Source: Aequorivita sublithincola DSM 14238
Lineage (GTDB): Bacteria; Bacteroidota; Bacteroidia; Flavobacteriales; Flavobacteriaceae
Length of the DNA: 64,000 nucleotides
Assembly (NCBI RefSeq): GCF_000265385.1
Contig: NC_018013.1
Location: forward strand, 2,569,001-2,633,000
Reading direction: 5' to 3'
In this document: positions 8,620 through 17,790 of the stretch, one piece after another
How the letters are laid out: every line of letters starts with the position of its first letter
Numbering within the stretch: position 1 is the stretch's first letter
The notes under the pieces: model-generated
Seen by the model: the letters and a program-made list of their open reading frames with translations, nothing else
What the model was told of the DNA's origin: nothing
Databases searched by the model: none
Program-made: the position numbers and the translations under genes

Positions 8620-8648
8620 ACTTTCAGAAGTTGAAAGTGTTTTGTTTG
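8620..8648 (+). terminator. Possible terminator after the helicase
   Basis: ACTTTCA at 8620-8626 pairs with TGAAAGT at 8632-8638, followed by a T-rich stretch interrupted by G. Confidence 0.4.
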
Positions 8649-8773
8649 TAAAACTTAGTTTTTATCCTCACTAGATTATCCTCATTATTAGTATTCGTTT
8701 AATCGAATTTATTTATGCTAAAGCTTCTAGGCTAGGCATTATTTATATTTAATTTAACTTAAAACGAATAATT

Positions 8774-10006
8774 ATGAGCACTCTTTTTCTTGGAAGTTGC
8801 GACACGGGCAAAGTTCCCGCAGATCGCAAAAGATTTTTATCACCTTATCACAAAGATGGATTAACAGCAAACGCCGTTTCCTTTCGCGATGATGACCGAA
8901 CCACTTGGCGTTCCTTTAGAGAAGGAACGACAAAAGAAGTAGCGGAACTTCAGCAATTTCTTTATAAAGCAGGCTTTATGCCAAGAGGTGTAATTGATGG
9001 AATTTTTGATTATGTAACCCAAGCCGCGGCTAGATTGTTTCAAGAGTATATCCGTACCATGGATCCAGAGGGCGATAAAACAATGGTGCCAGACGGTATT
9101 GTGGGTAACGGAACGATGCAACATGTGCAGCGCTGGAAAAGCCAAGGCAAAGTTGCAGATTGGGGCAAAGCGGCTATAAACCCTTCTAAAGAATACAATG
9201 ATTGGATAAAGCTTCTCAATGAATCCAAAGCGCATTACATAAGTAATCCAGGACCTATTATGCAGGCTGTAAACAGCTTGAACAAAACCTATTCAACCGT
9301 TAAAGCGAAGGATTGGAATGTTTCTACAGATGAAGTTCACTTAATTGGAATCCGTCGAAAACAAGACAATGCAGCTGCCGTTTCTCGTGCAAATGATGAC
9401 TTTTTTGTTCTTCTCGTTAACGGAATGGTTTTTAAGTTTTGGGGCTCTACAGATCCCAATAAGAAAATGGTAAGTGTTTCAAATGCTCCATCTTTAGTTG
9501 AAGGACAACATAAATACAGATTCGGTTGGCATAAAGTTTCCGTGGAAACGAAGATTTATCGTGCCCTAAAACCGTATGATCCTTCCGGAGTAATCATCCT
9601 TCGCGACTTGAATAAGGATAGTTCCATGACAGCTGCAGATCTTGTAAGAGGAAGCAATAGTCTAGAAGTAAATAATAGCATCAACATTCACTGGTCTGGA
9701 GTTGGATCGTCCAATTGGTCTGCAGGTTGCCAAGTTATTGCAGGTAAAAATTACATCAACAGCCGCGATGAATTGGTAGATTGTTCCAAATTCGCATCTT
9801 CGGCATATAGCCAATTAAACAGTAATTCCAAAATGACCAAAGGAGCCTACAACGTACTTGCAGATTTGATAGTTTGCTATTCAAAAGCAGGAATAGATCA
9901 CGTTTATTACACTTTGGGTCGCGAAGAATCACTAAATCTTGATGCCAACTTTGGAGCAAATTATGCAATAAATGCCTTAAAAAAGATGAATCCTAGCGTA
10001 ATTTGA
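8774..10006 (+). CDS. Peptidoglycan-binding domain protein with His...SAGC motif
   Basis: 410 residues. Residues about 50-115 form a PG_binding_1 domain (ELQQFLYKAGF, VIDGIFDYVTQAAARLFQ, then PDGIVGNGTM). The C-terminal part contains INIHWSG with His306 and WSAGCQVI with Cys319. This recalls the His plus SxGC arrangement of L,D-transpeptidase-type or phage-lysin folds, but the family is not one I can name. No signal peptide or lipobox is seen at the N terminus, which is odd for a wall-binding protein; export would need another route, or the true start could differ. The preceding 235 bases hold the helicase terminator and no other gene. Confidence 0.65.
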   Translation: MSTLFLGSCDTGKVPADRKRFLSPYHKDGLTANAVSFRDDDRTTWRSFREGTTKEVAELQQFLYKAGFMPRGVIDGIFDYVTQAAARLFQEYIRTMDPEGDKTMVPDGIVGNGTMQHVQRWKSQGKVADWGKAAINPSKEYNDWIKLLNESKAHYISNPGPIMQAVNSLNKTYSTVKAKDWNVSTDEVHLIGIRRKQDNAAAVSRANDDFFVLLVNGMVFKFWGSTDPNKKMVSVSNAPSLVEGQHKYRFGWHKVSVETKIYRALKPYDPSGVIILRDLNKDSSMTAADLVRGSNSLEVNNSINIHWSGVGSSNWSAGCQVIAGKNYINSRDELVDCSKFASSAYSQLNSNSKMTKGAYNVLADLIVCYSKAGIDHVYYTLGREESLNLDANFGANYAINALKKMNPSVI

Positions 10007-10069
10007 GTTTGAGACGGGCTTTCAAAAGTCAATAAATCTATATTAGTGAATTATTTGCGCTTGAAAGCC

Positions 10070-10077
10070 TATTTTTG
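10070..10077 (+). promoter_or_regulatory. Promoter -7 box TATTTTTG
   Basis: TATTTTTG fits TAnnTTTG and overlaps the TTG at 10075, which favours the ATG at 10093 as the start of the RNA helicase. Confidence 0.55.
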
Positions 10078-10092
10078 CAGCAAATAGAAGAT

Positions 10093-11436
10093 ATGGAATC
10101 ATTTGACGAGCTTAACATTTCCAAACAACTGCAATACGCCGTTGCCGATTTAGGTTTTGAAAAACCTACGCCCATACAGGCGCAGTCGTTTTCGGTAATT
10201 ATGTCTGGAACAGATATGGTTGGGATTGCCCAAACGGGAACTGGAAAGACATTTGCCTATATGCTTCCAATTCTTCAGGATTTGAAGTTTTCAAAGCAAG
10301 TCCATCCGCGCGTTATGGTTTTGGTGCCAACGCGCGAATTAGTGCTGCAAGTAGTTGAAGAGATTGAAAAGTTCGGAAAATATTCGTCCATTCGTGTTGT
10401 GGGTATTTATGGTGGCACAAACATCAACAATCAAAAAGAAGCCGTTGCACAAGGAACCGACATACTTGTAGCAACTCCAGGGCGTTTGTATGATCTGATT
10501 ATTAGCCGCGCCATTCAGTTGAAATCTATCAAAAAAGTGGTGATAGATGAAGTAGATGTAATGCTCGATCTGGGTTTCCGTTTTCAGCTCACAAACATTT
10601 TAGAACTGCTTCCTACAAAACGACAAAACATTATGTTTTCCGCAACAATGACGGATGATGTTAATGTTTTTATCCACGATTTTTTTATTGCTCCAGCCAC
10701 GGTTTCGGTTGCAGTTAGTGGAACACCTTTGGAAAATATTTCACAATTTGCGTATGCTGTTCCCAATTTTTATACTAAAGCAAATCTTTTAAAAGAGCTT
10801 CTTCAGAATGAAGACGACTTCAAAAAAGTGCTCGTTTTTGTTCCAAATAAAAAACACGCCGATTTACTTTTTGATATTCTAGATGAATTTTTTGGAAGTG
10901 AAGTAGCCGTTATCCATTCAAACAAAACCCAGAATTATAGAATTCGTTCCATAGAAAATTTCAATGCCGAAAAAACACGCATTCTTGTAACTACAGATGT
11001 TATGGCGCGTGGATTGGATTTAGATCGAATAAGTCACGTAATAAATTACGACACGCCAAATTTTCCCGAAAACTATATGCACCGCATTGGTAGAACGGGA
11101 AGAGCGGAGCAGGAGGGAACTTCAATTCTGTTTTATACTGAAAAAGAAGCCGAAGCCAAAGAAGCTATTGAAGCCTTGATGGATCTAAAACTTGAAGAAC
11201 TTGCTTTTCCAATAGAAGTTGAAATTTCTAAAGAATTAACTTTTGAAGAGCAACCTCAAGTTATAGAAATCAACAATCCTGGCAATGTTGATGAAGTTGG
11301 TCCAGCCTTTCACGACAAGAAAGAAAAAAACAGAAAGGAAAATCAAGGTGGCTCTTACAAACGCATTATAAAGCAGAAATACAAAAAGCCAAAAACCCGC
11401 GGCGACAAGAATTATAACAAAAAGAAGAAGAGATAA
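10093..11436 (+). CDS. DEAD-box family ATP-dependent RNA helicase (RhlE/DbpA-like)
   Basis: 447 residues from the ATG at 10093. The N-terminal Q motif (FEKPTPIQAQSF) is followed by motif I AQTGTGKT, motif Ia PTREL, GG and TPGR, motif III SAT, then ARGLDLDRI and motif VI HRIGRTGRAE. Motif II reads DEVD rather than DEAD, a conservative change that keeps the metal-binding acidic residues. The last 45 residues are very rich in Lys and Arg and probably bind RNA. Members unwind short RNA duplexes in ribosome assembly, mRNA decay or cold adaptation. RNase Z follows 36 bases downstream, so the two are likely co-transcribed. Confidence 0.93.
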   Translation: MESFDELNISKQLQYAVADLGFEKPTPIQAQSFSVIMSGTDMVGIAQTGTGKTFAYMLPILQDLKFSKQVHPRVMVLVPTRELVLQVVEEIEKFGKYSSIRVVGIYGGTNINNQKEAVAQGTDILVATPGRLYDLIISRAIQLKSIKKVVIDEVDVMLDLGFRFQLTNILELLPTKRQNIMFSATMTDDVNVFIHDFFIAPATVSVAVSGTPLENISQFAYAVPNFYTKANLLKELLQNEDDFKKVLVFVPNKKHADLLFDILDEFFGSEVAVIHSNKTQNYRIRSIENFNAEKTRILVTTDVMARGLDLDRISHVINYDTPNFPENYMHRIGRTGRAEQEGTSILFYTEKEAEAKEAIEALMDLKLEELAFPIEVEISKELTFEEQPQVIEINNPGNVDEVGPAFHDKKEKNRKENQGGSYKRIIKQKYKKPKTRGDKNYNKKKKR

Positions 11437-11472
11437 TTGAAATGAACCGCCAAATTTTTAAATCTTAAATTT

Positions 11473-12378
11473 TTGAAATTAACAATTTTAGGCTGTCACG
11501 CTGCAACGCCAACCGCTTCAACCCATCCAACTTCACAGGTTTTGGAAATGAAGGGACATCTTTTTTTGATAGATTGTGGAGAGGGCACACAGGTTCAATT
11601 GCGGAAATGTAAAGTAAAGTTTTCGCGCATCAAACACATTTTTATTTCACATTTGCACGGCGATCATTTTTTTGGGTTGGTGGGTTTAATTTCTACTTTT
11701 TTACTTTTGGGAAGAGAAGCAGAACTTCACGTTTACGGACCTAAAGGTATAAAGGAAGCTATTTTACTACTTCTAAAACTTGGAAAAGCATACACCAATT
11801 ATCCGCTCTATTTTCATGAGTTAACGGAAAATACGCCACAGATTATTTTTGAAGATGATAAAGTTTCAGTAGAAACTATTCCGTTGGATCACAGAGTTTA
11901 TACCAACGGGTTTCTTTTCAAAGAAAAGCCAGATGATCGTAAACTGAATGTTGAAGCCGCTCGCGATCTCAACATAGATATGAGTTATTACAACAAAATA
12001 AAACAAGGTTTTGATGTTGAAAATAAAGCTGGCAAGTTAATTTCCAACAGCGAAATCACTTTTGATCCACCGCCACCAAAATCCTATGCTTTTTGCAGTG
12101 ACACGGCCTACAATCCTACAATGGTTCCACAACTTGAGGGCACTACGGTTTTGTACCACGAATCTACTTTTTTGGAGGAACACTATAATCTCTGCGAAAA
12201 AACAAAACACAGTACAGCCAAAGAAGCTGCCGCAATCGCTAAAAAAGCAAATGTTGAAACCTTAATTCTTGGCCATTATTCAAGCCGCTATGGCAATTTG
12301 GAACTCTTCAGAAAAGAAGCCCAAGAAATATTTGAAAATGTGGAATTAGCCGAAGACGGAAAAATATTTTCTTTCTGA
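11473..12378 (+). CDS. rnz: Ribonuclease Z (tRNA 3' endonuclease)
   Basis: 301 residues. The metallo-beta-lactamase motif SHLHGDHFFG (HxHxDH, near residue 60) gives the zinc ligands; DCGEGTQVQL near 34, DTAYNP near 211 and LGHYSSRY near 268 complete the RNase Z pattern. The enzyme trims the 3' trailer of precursor tRNAs. CCA is not encoded in the tRNA in this window, which fits a need for RNase Z. The start is a TTG; no ATG is available before the conserved first strand (KLTILGCHAATP). Confidence 0.95.
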   Translation: MKLTILGCHAATPTASTHPTSQVLEMKGHLFLIDCGEGTQVQLRKCKVKFSRIKHIFISHLHGDHFFGLVGLISTFLLLGREAELHVYGPKGIKEAILLLLKLGKAYTNYPLYFHELTENTPQIIFEDDKVSVETIPLDHRVYTNGFLFKEKPDDRKLNVEAARDLNIDMSYYNKIKQGFDVENKAGKLISNSEITFDPPPPKSYAFCSDTAYNPTMVPQLEGTTVLYHESTFLEEHYNLCEKTKHSTAKEAAAIAKKANVETLILGHYSSRYGNLELFRKEAQEIFENVELAEDGKIFSF

Positions 12379-12533
12379 AGGTTTACTTATAATTAAATTC
12401 CACCGCCAACTTTTGGTTTTTTCGACTAACCAGATATTTAGGCTTAAGTCATTCTGAAAATTTAATAGATATTTAATGTTACACTGTTTTAAACAAGTAT
12501 TAAAACTGCTAACTTGCAATTCAATTTTAGATT

Positions 12534-13178
12534 ATGGACGAAAATCTTGAATCATACCGTAAATCCTACGAAAAAGGAATACTTTCAGAAGAAACCGTGG
12601 CTGAAAACCCGATGCAACAATTTCGCACTTGGTTTTTTGAAGTGAAAGATAATGGCGGGGTTGATGAGGTAAATGCAATGACTATTTCCACAATCGGCAC
12701 TGATGGTTTTCCGAAAGGAAGAGTAGTGCTGCTGAAAAAATATGACGAATACGGTTTTTATTTTTACACTAATTACACTAGTGAAAAAGGGAAATCTTTG
12801 GCGAATAATAACAAAGTTTCGTTGTCATTTTTTTGGCCAAATATGGAACGGCAAATTATTATAAAGGGAAGTGCTGAGAAAACATCTGAAGCAGATTCTA
12901 CAAACTATTTTCATTCAAGACCGAAGGGAAGTCAGTTGGGCGCTTCGGTTTCCCATCAAAGTAGCGTAGTAGAATCACGCGAATTTTTAGAAAAAAATCT
13001 TGCAGAACTCGAAAAGAAATATGAAAACCAAGAAGTACCAAAACCAAAAGAATGGGGCGGTTTTCTTGTAAAACCAGTGTCTATTGAATTCTGGCAAGGC
13101 AGACCAAACCGTTTGCACGACAGGATTCGTTATACTTTAAATAATGACGATTGGGTAATTGAACGTTTAGCTCCTTAA
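12534..13178 (+). CDS. pdxH: Pyridoxamine 5'-phosphate oxidase
   Basis: 214 residues, the normal length. FMN- and substrate-binding blocks are present: FPKGRVVLLKKYDEYGFYFY near 62, TNYTSEKGKSL near 82, SRPKGSQLGASVSHQSS near 124 and the C-terminal EFWQGRPNRLHDRIRY near 185, the PdxH signature. It oxidises pyridoxine or pyridoxamine phosphate to pyridoxal phosphate, last step of PLP synthesis and salvage. It precedes the sixA-ppk-ppx operon by 61 bases and may be read with it. Confidence 0.96.
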   Translation: MDENLESYRKSYEKGILSEETVAENPMQQFRTWFFEVKDNGGVDEVNAMTISTIGTDGFPKGRVVLLKKYDEYGFYFYTNYTSEKGKSLANNNKVSLSFFWPNMERQIIIKGSAEKTSEADSTNYFHSRPKGSQLGASVSHQSSVVESREFLEKNLAELEKKYENQEVPKPKEWGGFLVKPVSIEFWQGRPNRLHDRIRYTLNNDDWVIERLAP

Positions 13179-13239
13179 CCTTTAAATACACCGAAACTAG
13201 GAACTATAAACCAGAAATTAGAAACCAGAAACCTTTTTT

Positions 13240-13725
13240 ATGAAAACACTATATTTAGTAAGACACGCAAAATCATCTTGGAAACACGATGTAGACGACC
13301 ATAAACGTCCGTTGAAGGAGAGAGGAGAAAAAGACGGTCGGTTGGTTTCAAAAAAAGTTAATGAAGAAATCGAACCACCACAAAAAATTATAAGCAGCGA
13401 TGCAACCCGTGCGTTTTCAACAGCGCAGTTTTTTAAAGATGCTTTGAAAATTAGTGATTCAAATTTTGAAACAAATCACGATCTCTATGATTTTAGCGGT
13501 CAAAACGCCTTACGAATCATAAAGTCTCTTGAACATGATTTAGATACCATAATGATTGTTGGTCACAACCACGCTTTTACTTCTATTGCAAATATGCTTG
13601 GAAACCGCTATATTGAAAACGTTCCAACCTGCGGCTTTGTGATGTTGCAGTTCGACGAAGAAAAATGGAGCACAATAACTACGGGCAAAACCGTTAAAAC
13701 AATTTTCCCACGGGATCTTAAATAA
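13240..13725 (+). CDS. SixA-like histidine phosphatase
   Basis: 161 residues of the histidine-phosphatase superfamily (phosphoglycerate-mutase fold). LVRHAKSSWKHD at residues 6-17 carries the RHG-type motif in its SixA form (RHAKS), KRPLKERG near 26-33 follows, and the second catalytic His lies in MIVGHNHAF near 108. E. coli SixA removes phosphate from histidine in phosphotransfer proteins. The stop overlaps the ppk start by one base (TAATG), so the two are translationally coupled, linking this phosphatase to polyphosphate metabolism; its true substrate here is unknown. Confidence 0.88.
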   Translation: MKTLYLVRHAKSSWKHDVDDHKRPLKERGEKDGRLVSKKVNEEIEPPQKIISSDATRAFSTAQFFKDALKISDSNFETNHDLYDFSGQNALRIIKSLEHDLDTIMIVGHNHAFTSIANMLGNRYIENVPTCGFVMLQFDEEKWSTITTGKTVKTIFPRDLK

Positions 13726-15821
13726 TGACTGAAAAAGTTGTCACACAAAATTACGTTCGTAATCAGTACAATAACAGGGAATTAAGCTGGCTTCAGTTTA
13801 ATGCCCGAGTTTTGCAGGAAGCGAATGATAAAAAAATACCTTTGCTGGAACGACTTCGTTTTTTGGGTATTTTTTCAAACAATCTGGACGAATTTTTTAA
13901 AGTGCGCTATGCCACAATCAGGCGCATCGTGGAAGCCGGAAAAGCGGGTCGTAACTTTCTTGGAGGTATTTCTGCAAAAGATCTTTTAGAGGAAATAACC
14001 CAAACTGTAATAGACCAACAAGCTCACAGTTTGAACATTTTGAGCGATATTCAAAAGGAACTTCGGAAGGAGAACATCTTCATTATTAACGAAGCAGAAA
14101 TTTCTCCGATACAGAGCAAATTTATTTCAGAATATTTTGCCAGGTTCGTAAGTCCCGCCATGATGACCATTATGATTGGGGAATTAGATGAATTTCCAAA
14201 CCTCCGAGACAGCGCCGCATACCTTGCTATAACTATGGAAATGAGTAAGGATGACGATACTTTTGAAACAAAACATAATTACGCCCTTATAGAAATTCCA
14301 CGTACCATAGATCGGTTTGTGGTGCTTCCACAGGAAGGCAATAAGCAGTATGTTATTATTCTAGACGATCTTATTCGTCATTGTTTACACAGTATTTTCA
14401 GCATTTTTAAATATGAAAGCATTTCTGCACATATGATAAAAATTACTCGCGACGCAGAGTTGGATATTGATAGTGATTTAAGTAAAAGTTTTATTGATAA
14501 AATTTCTAAAAGTGTAAAAAATAGAAGCTCGGGCGATCCTGTTCGTTTTGTTTATGACAAAAGCATCGACAAAAAAACGCTTCAATTTCTGTTGAACAAA
14601 ATGGGCATAGACAAAACCGATAGTCTTATTCCCGGAGGCCGTTACCACAACCGCCGCGATTACATGAATTTTCCGCGCTTAGGAAGACCAGATCTTCAAT
14701 ATGAGCGCACGGAACCTTTGCCAATTCCCGGTTTGAGTCCTCAAGGAAGTTTGTTTGAAAAAATTATTGAGAAGGATTATTTGTTGCACGCTCCCTACCA
14801 AACATTTATGTATGTGGTGAAATTTTTAAGGGAAGCCGCGCTAGATCCAAAGGTGAAATCTATCAAAATTACGATTTACCGCTTGGCGGAAGTATCTAAT
14901 ATTGCTAGTTCGCTGATAAATGCGAAGAAGAATGGAAAAGACGTTACCGTTCAGATAGAACTTCAAGCTCGTTTTGACGAAGAGGCGAACATACGATATG
15001 CAGAATTGCTTCAAAGTGAAGATGTCCGTCTTATTTTTGGCGTAAAAGGTCTGAAAGTACACTGCAAAACTTGCGTTGTAGAAAGATTGGAAAACGACAA
15101 ATTGGTGCGATACGGAATTATAAGCACTGGTAATTTCAATGAGTCAACTGCGCGACTTTACACAGATTACACCCTTTTCACTGCCGACCAAAGGATTTGT
15201 AAGGAGCTAAACAAGGTGTTTGATTTTTTTGAGGTGAATTATCAAGTAAAAAAATACAATCATTTAATAGTTTCGCCACACTACACCCGAAAAGCTCTAT
15301 ATCATTTAATAGATACGGAGATAAAGAATAAAAAAGCAGGTTTGCCCAACGGAATTAAACTTAAACTGAACAGTCTGTCCGATTTTAAAATGATTGACAA
15401 ACTTTATGATGCCAGCCGAGCAGGAGTAAAAATAAAAATGATTGTTCGCGGCATTTGTTGTTTAATTCCTGGAGTGAAAGGAATGAGCGAGAACATTGAA
15501 GCCATCAGTATTGTCGGAAAATTTTTAGAGCATCCGCGACTTTTCATTTTTGAAAATGCTGGCGATACAAAGGTGTATATTTCTTCCGCAGATTTTATGG
15601 GAAGAAATCTTGATAACCGAGTAGAAATTACCTGTCCTATTTATGATGAAACCATAAAACAGGAAATTCTTGAAAACTTTGGAATAGGATGGAGCGATAA
15701 CGTGAAGGCACGTGTTTTCAGCATAAAAAAGGATAATGCTTATTTGAAAAACAACAAGCCGCCAGTGCGTTCACAATTTAAAATGTATGATTATTATTTA
15801 AATAAACTTGAAGTAAACTGA
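13725..15821 (+). CDS. ppk1: Polyphosphate kinase 1
   Basis: 698 residues, the usual PPK1 length. The N-terminal domain starts with NRELSWLQFNARVLQEA. The head domain and the two PLD-like catalytic domains follow. VHCKTCVVER near 445 contains the His that is autophosphorylated, ISTGNFNESTARLYTDYTLF near 465 and SSADFMGRNLDNRVEI near 625 are the conserved C-terminal blocks. It makes inorganic polyphosphate from ATP at the inner membrane. The gene sits between the SixA-like phosphatase (1-base overlap) and the exopolyphosphatase (1-base gap). Confidence 0.97.
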   Translation: MTEKVVTQNYVRNQYNNRELSWLQFNARVLQEANDKKIPLLERLRFLGIFSNNLDEFFKVRYATIRRIVEAGKAGRNFLGGISAKDLLEEITQTVIDQQAHSLNILSDIQKELRKENIFIINEAEISPIQSKFISEYFARFVSPAMMTIMIGELDEFPNLRDSAAYLAITMEMSKDDDTFETKHNYALIEIPRTIDRFVVLPQEGNKQYVIILDDLIRHCLHSIFSIFKYESISAHMIKITRDAELDIDSDLSKSFIDKISKSVKNRSSGDPVRFVYDKSIDKKTLQFLLNKMGIDKTDSLIPGGRYHNRRDYMNFPRLGRPDLQYERTEPLPIPGLSPQGSLFEKIIEKDYLLHAPYQTFMYVVKFLREAALDPKVKSIKITIYRLAEVSNIASSLINAKKNGKDVTVQIELQARFDEEANIRYAELLQSEDVRLIFGVKGLKVHCKTCVVERLENDKLVRYGIISTGNFNESTARLYTDYTLFTADQRICKELNKVFDFFEVNYQVKKYNHLIVSPHYTRKALYHLIDTEIKNKKAGLPNGIKLKLNSLSDFKMIDKLYDASRAGVKIKMIVRGICCLIPGVKGMSENIEAISIVGKFLEHPRLFIFENAGDTKVYISSADFMGRNLDNRVEITCPIYDETIKQEILENFGIGWSDNVKARVFSIKKDNAYLKNNKPPVRSQFKMYDYYLNKLEVN

Positions 15822-15822
15822 T

Positions 15823-16734
15823 TTGTTAAACATTGAAAAATACGGAGCGGTAGATATTGGTAGTAATGCCATTCGGCTACTTGTGGTTACTGTAATTGAG
15901 CAAAAGGGAAAAGACACACTTTTCAAAAAAACCTCTTTGGTTCGGGTTCCAATACGTTTGGGTGCCGAAGTTTTTCTTGAAGGAAGAATTTCTGATAAGA
16001 ATGCAAAACGTATGATGGATGCTATGCTTGCCTTTAGGCTTTTAATGAAAACCCACGGAATTAAGCGTTTTCGAGCATGTGCCACTTCGGCGATGCGAGA
16101 AGCTTCCAACGGACCTGAAATTGCAGAAAATATAGAAAAGTCAACAGGAATCTCAATTAATATTATTGATGGCGAAGATGAAGCTGCAATAATTGCTTCC
16201 ACAGATTTAAAGACTTTAATTCAAGACGATAAAGTGTTTCTATATGTAGATGTTGGTGGCGGTAGCACGGAGCTTACAATCTTTGCAAATGGTAAAAATA
16301 TTACTTCCCAAAGTTTTAAATTAGGAACTGTTCGTTTATTGGAAAACCGTGTAGATGAAGACATCTGGAACCAAATGGAAACTTGGATTAAAAAAGAAAC
16401 AAAAGAATTTCACAGAATTTCATTAATCGGAAGTGGTGGAAACATAAATACAATCTACAAAAAGAGCGGCAAGAAAATAGGCAAGCCGTTGAGTTATTTA
16501 TATCTATCGTCATATTACGAACAACTAAAATCCCTTTCTTTTGAAGAACGAATCACCGAAATGGATATGAACCCAGACCGTGCAGATGTTGTGATTCCCG
16601 CCACCCGCATCTATCTTTCAGCAATGAAATGGAGTAAGTCTAAAAATGTATATGTTCCGAAAATTGGGTTAAGTGATGGAATAATTAGAAGTCTTTACAA
16701 CGAGAAAATTGCTGCGGAAATGGAGGTTAAATAA
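15823..16734 (+). CDS. ppx: Exopolyphosphatase / Ppx-GppA phosphatase family
   Basis: 303 residues. The ASKHA-fold phosphate motifs are present: AVDIGSNAIRLLV at 9-21, ACATSAMREASNG near 85 and VDVGGGSTELTIF near 144. It hydrolyses polyphosphate from the ends, or pppGpp to ppGpp, and lacks the C-terminal HD-like extension of E. coli Ppx (513 residues), like other short Ppx/GppA proteins. The start is TTG, one base after the ppk1 stop, so synthesis and degradation of polyphosphate share one mRNA. Confidence 0.93.
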   Translation: MLNIEKYGAVDIGSNAIRLLVVTVIEQKGKDTLFKKTSLVRVPIRLGAEVFLEGRISDKNAKRMMDAMLAFRLLMKTHGIKRFRACATSAMREASNGPEIAENIEKSTGISINIIDGEDEAAIIASTDLKTLIQDDKVFLYVDVGGGSTELTIFANGKNITSQSFKLGTVRLLENRVDEDIWNQMETWIKKETKEFHRISLIGSGGNINTIYKKSGKKIGKPLSYLYLSSYYEQLKSLSFEERITEMDMNPDRADVVIPATRIYLSAMKWSKSKNVYVPKIGLSDGIIRSLYNEKIAAEMEVK

Positions 16735-16751
16735 TAGCCTAAAAATTTTCT

Positions 16752-16879
16752 AAATTTGACTTAGGACGATAAGACATAGGATGTAAGACTAAATAACGAG
16801 TGCCAAATACTTTATATTATATCTTTTTTTCGAAAGAGAATTAGTCCTATGTCCTACGTCCTTTCGTCTTAAGTCAAAT
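16752..16879. repeat. Long imperfect inverted repeat
   Basis: A left arm at 16752-16792 and a right arm at 16841-16879 match over about 40 positions with roughly 8 mismatches, around a 48-base centre. Each arm is built from degenerate units such as AGGACGT and TAAGAC. This 251-base gap between ppx and the DinB gene contains no ORF I can support. Confidence 0.75.
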
Positions 16880-16985
16880 CTATTCATATACTTTCTTATT
16901 CTGCAAAGCATCATTTCAACAGTTCTGAAAACTTAGACTTTTCCATCTTGGAAATTGTTATATTTGAAGTAACAATAACCTCCCA

Positions 16986-17450
16986 ATGAACGAAGCCCAC
17001 CGAATACAGGCCCTTTTCACAGATTTATACCACGGCCATCCGTGGCTAGACGTAACTTTACAAGACACCTTAAGCCGCATTACGCCAGAACTTGCCGCCC
17101 AACACCCCATTAAAGATGGAAACACCATTTGGGAAATAGTAAACCACATAATCGCTTGGCGCGAAGATGTGCTAAAACGTGTTCAAGGTGAAGTGCTCCA
17201 AAACCCAACAAACAACTACATTGAAAAGATAAATGACCCATCTCATGAAGCTTGGCAACAAACCCTTGAAGCCTTAGAAACCTCTCAAAAAGAATGGTTG
17301 TATTTCCTAAACACTTTCAATGAGGCCGATTTCATCAATGAATATCCTGTAAATAAACTCACTTATTACCAGCATATCCACGGTGTTATTCAACATGACT
17401 CTTATCATTTAGGACAGATAGTGCTTTTGGCAAAAATGGTTAAATCTTAA
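16986..17450 (+). CDS. DinB-family protein
   Basis: 154 residues, four-helix-bundle DinB_2 type. The three metal-ligand histidines expected in this superfamily can be placed in IVNHIIAWRED near residue 56 and HGVIQHDSYHLGQI near 132-145. DinB/YfiT proteins are putative metal-dependent hydrolases or thiol transferases; the reaction is unknown here. The DUF6122-like membrane gene follows 8 bases later and is probably co-transcribed. Confidence 0.85.
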   Translation: MNEAHRIQALFTDLYHGHPWLDVTLQDTLSRITPELAAQHPIKDGNTIWEIVNHIIAWREDVLKRVQGEVLQNPTNNYIEKINDPSHEAWQQTLEALETSQKEWLYFLNTFNEADFINEYPVNKLTYYQHIHGVIQHDSYHLGQIVLLAKMVKS

Positions 17451-17458
17451 ACCTATCT

Positions 17459-17773
17459 ATGCTCCAAACTTTGGTTCATTATAGCCTGCATTTTTTGGTT
17501 CCTGGGCTTATTGCATTTATATTCTTCAGAAAAGAGTGGAAAAAAGCTTGGCTTATTATGCTTGCAACTATGTTAGTAGATTTAGATCACCTCGTTGCAA
17601 GTCCAATTTTTGACGCAAATCGTTGCAGTATTAACTTTCACCCGTTGCATACCTATTGGGCGATGGCGGTTTACACAGTCTTATTATTTTTCAAAAAAAC
17701 CAGAATCATCGCAGTAGGTCTGTTATTTCACTTGTTTACTGACTATTTAGATTGCGAGTTATTCAAAATCTAG
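17459..17773 (+). CDS. Small membrane protein, DUF6122-like
   Basis: 104 residues with about three or four hydrophobic segments (12-24, 31-45, 69-79, 84-93). Conserved-looking polar positions inside or beside the membrane are LVDLDHL near 40-46, HPLHTYW near 61-67 and HLFTDYLDCE near 91-100. The pattern of Asp and His recalls membrane metal-dependent hydrolases of the YdjM type, but I can assign only the uncharacterised DUF6122 family, from memory. The gene converges on rlmH with a dispersed hairpin repeat between them. Confidence 0.65.
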   Translation: MLQTLVHYSLHFLVPGLIAFIFFRKEWKKAWLIMLATMLVDLDHLVASPIFDANRCSINFHPLHTYWAMAVYTVLLFFKKTRIIAVGLLFHLFTDYLDCELFKI

Positions 17774-17790
17774 AGAAACAAACCATTTAG

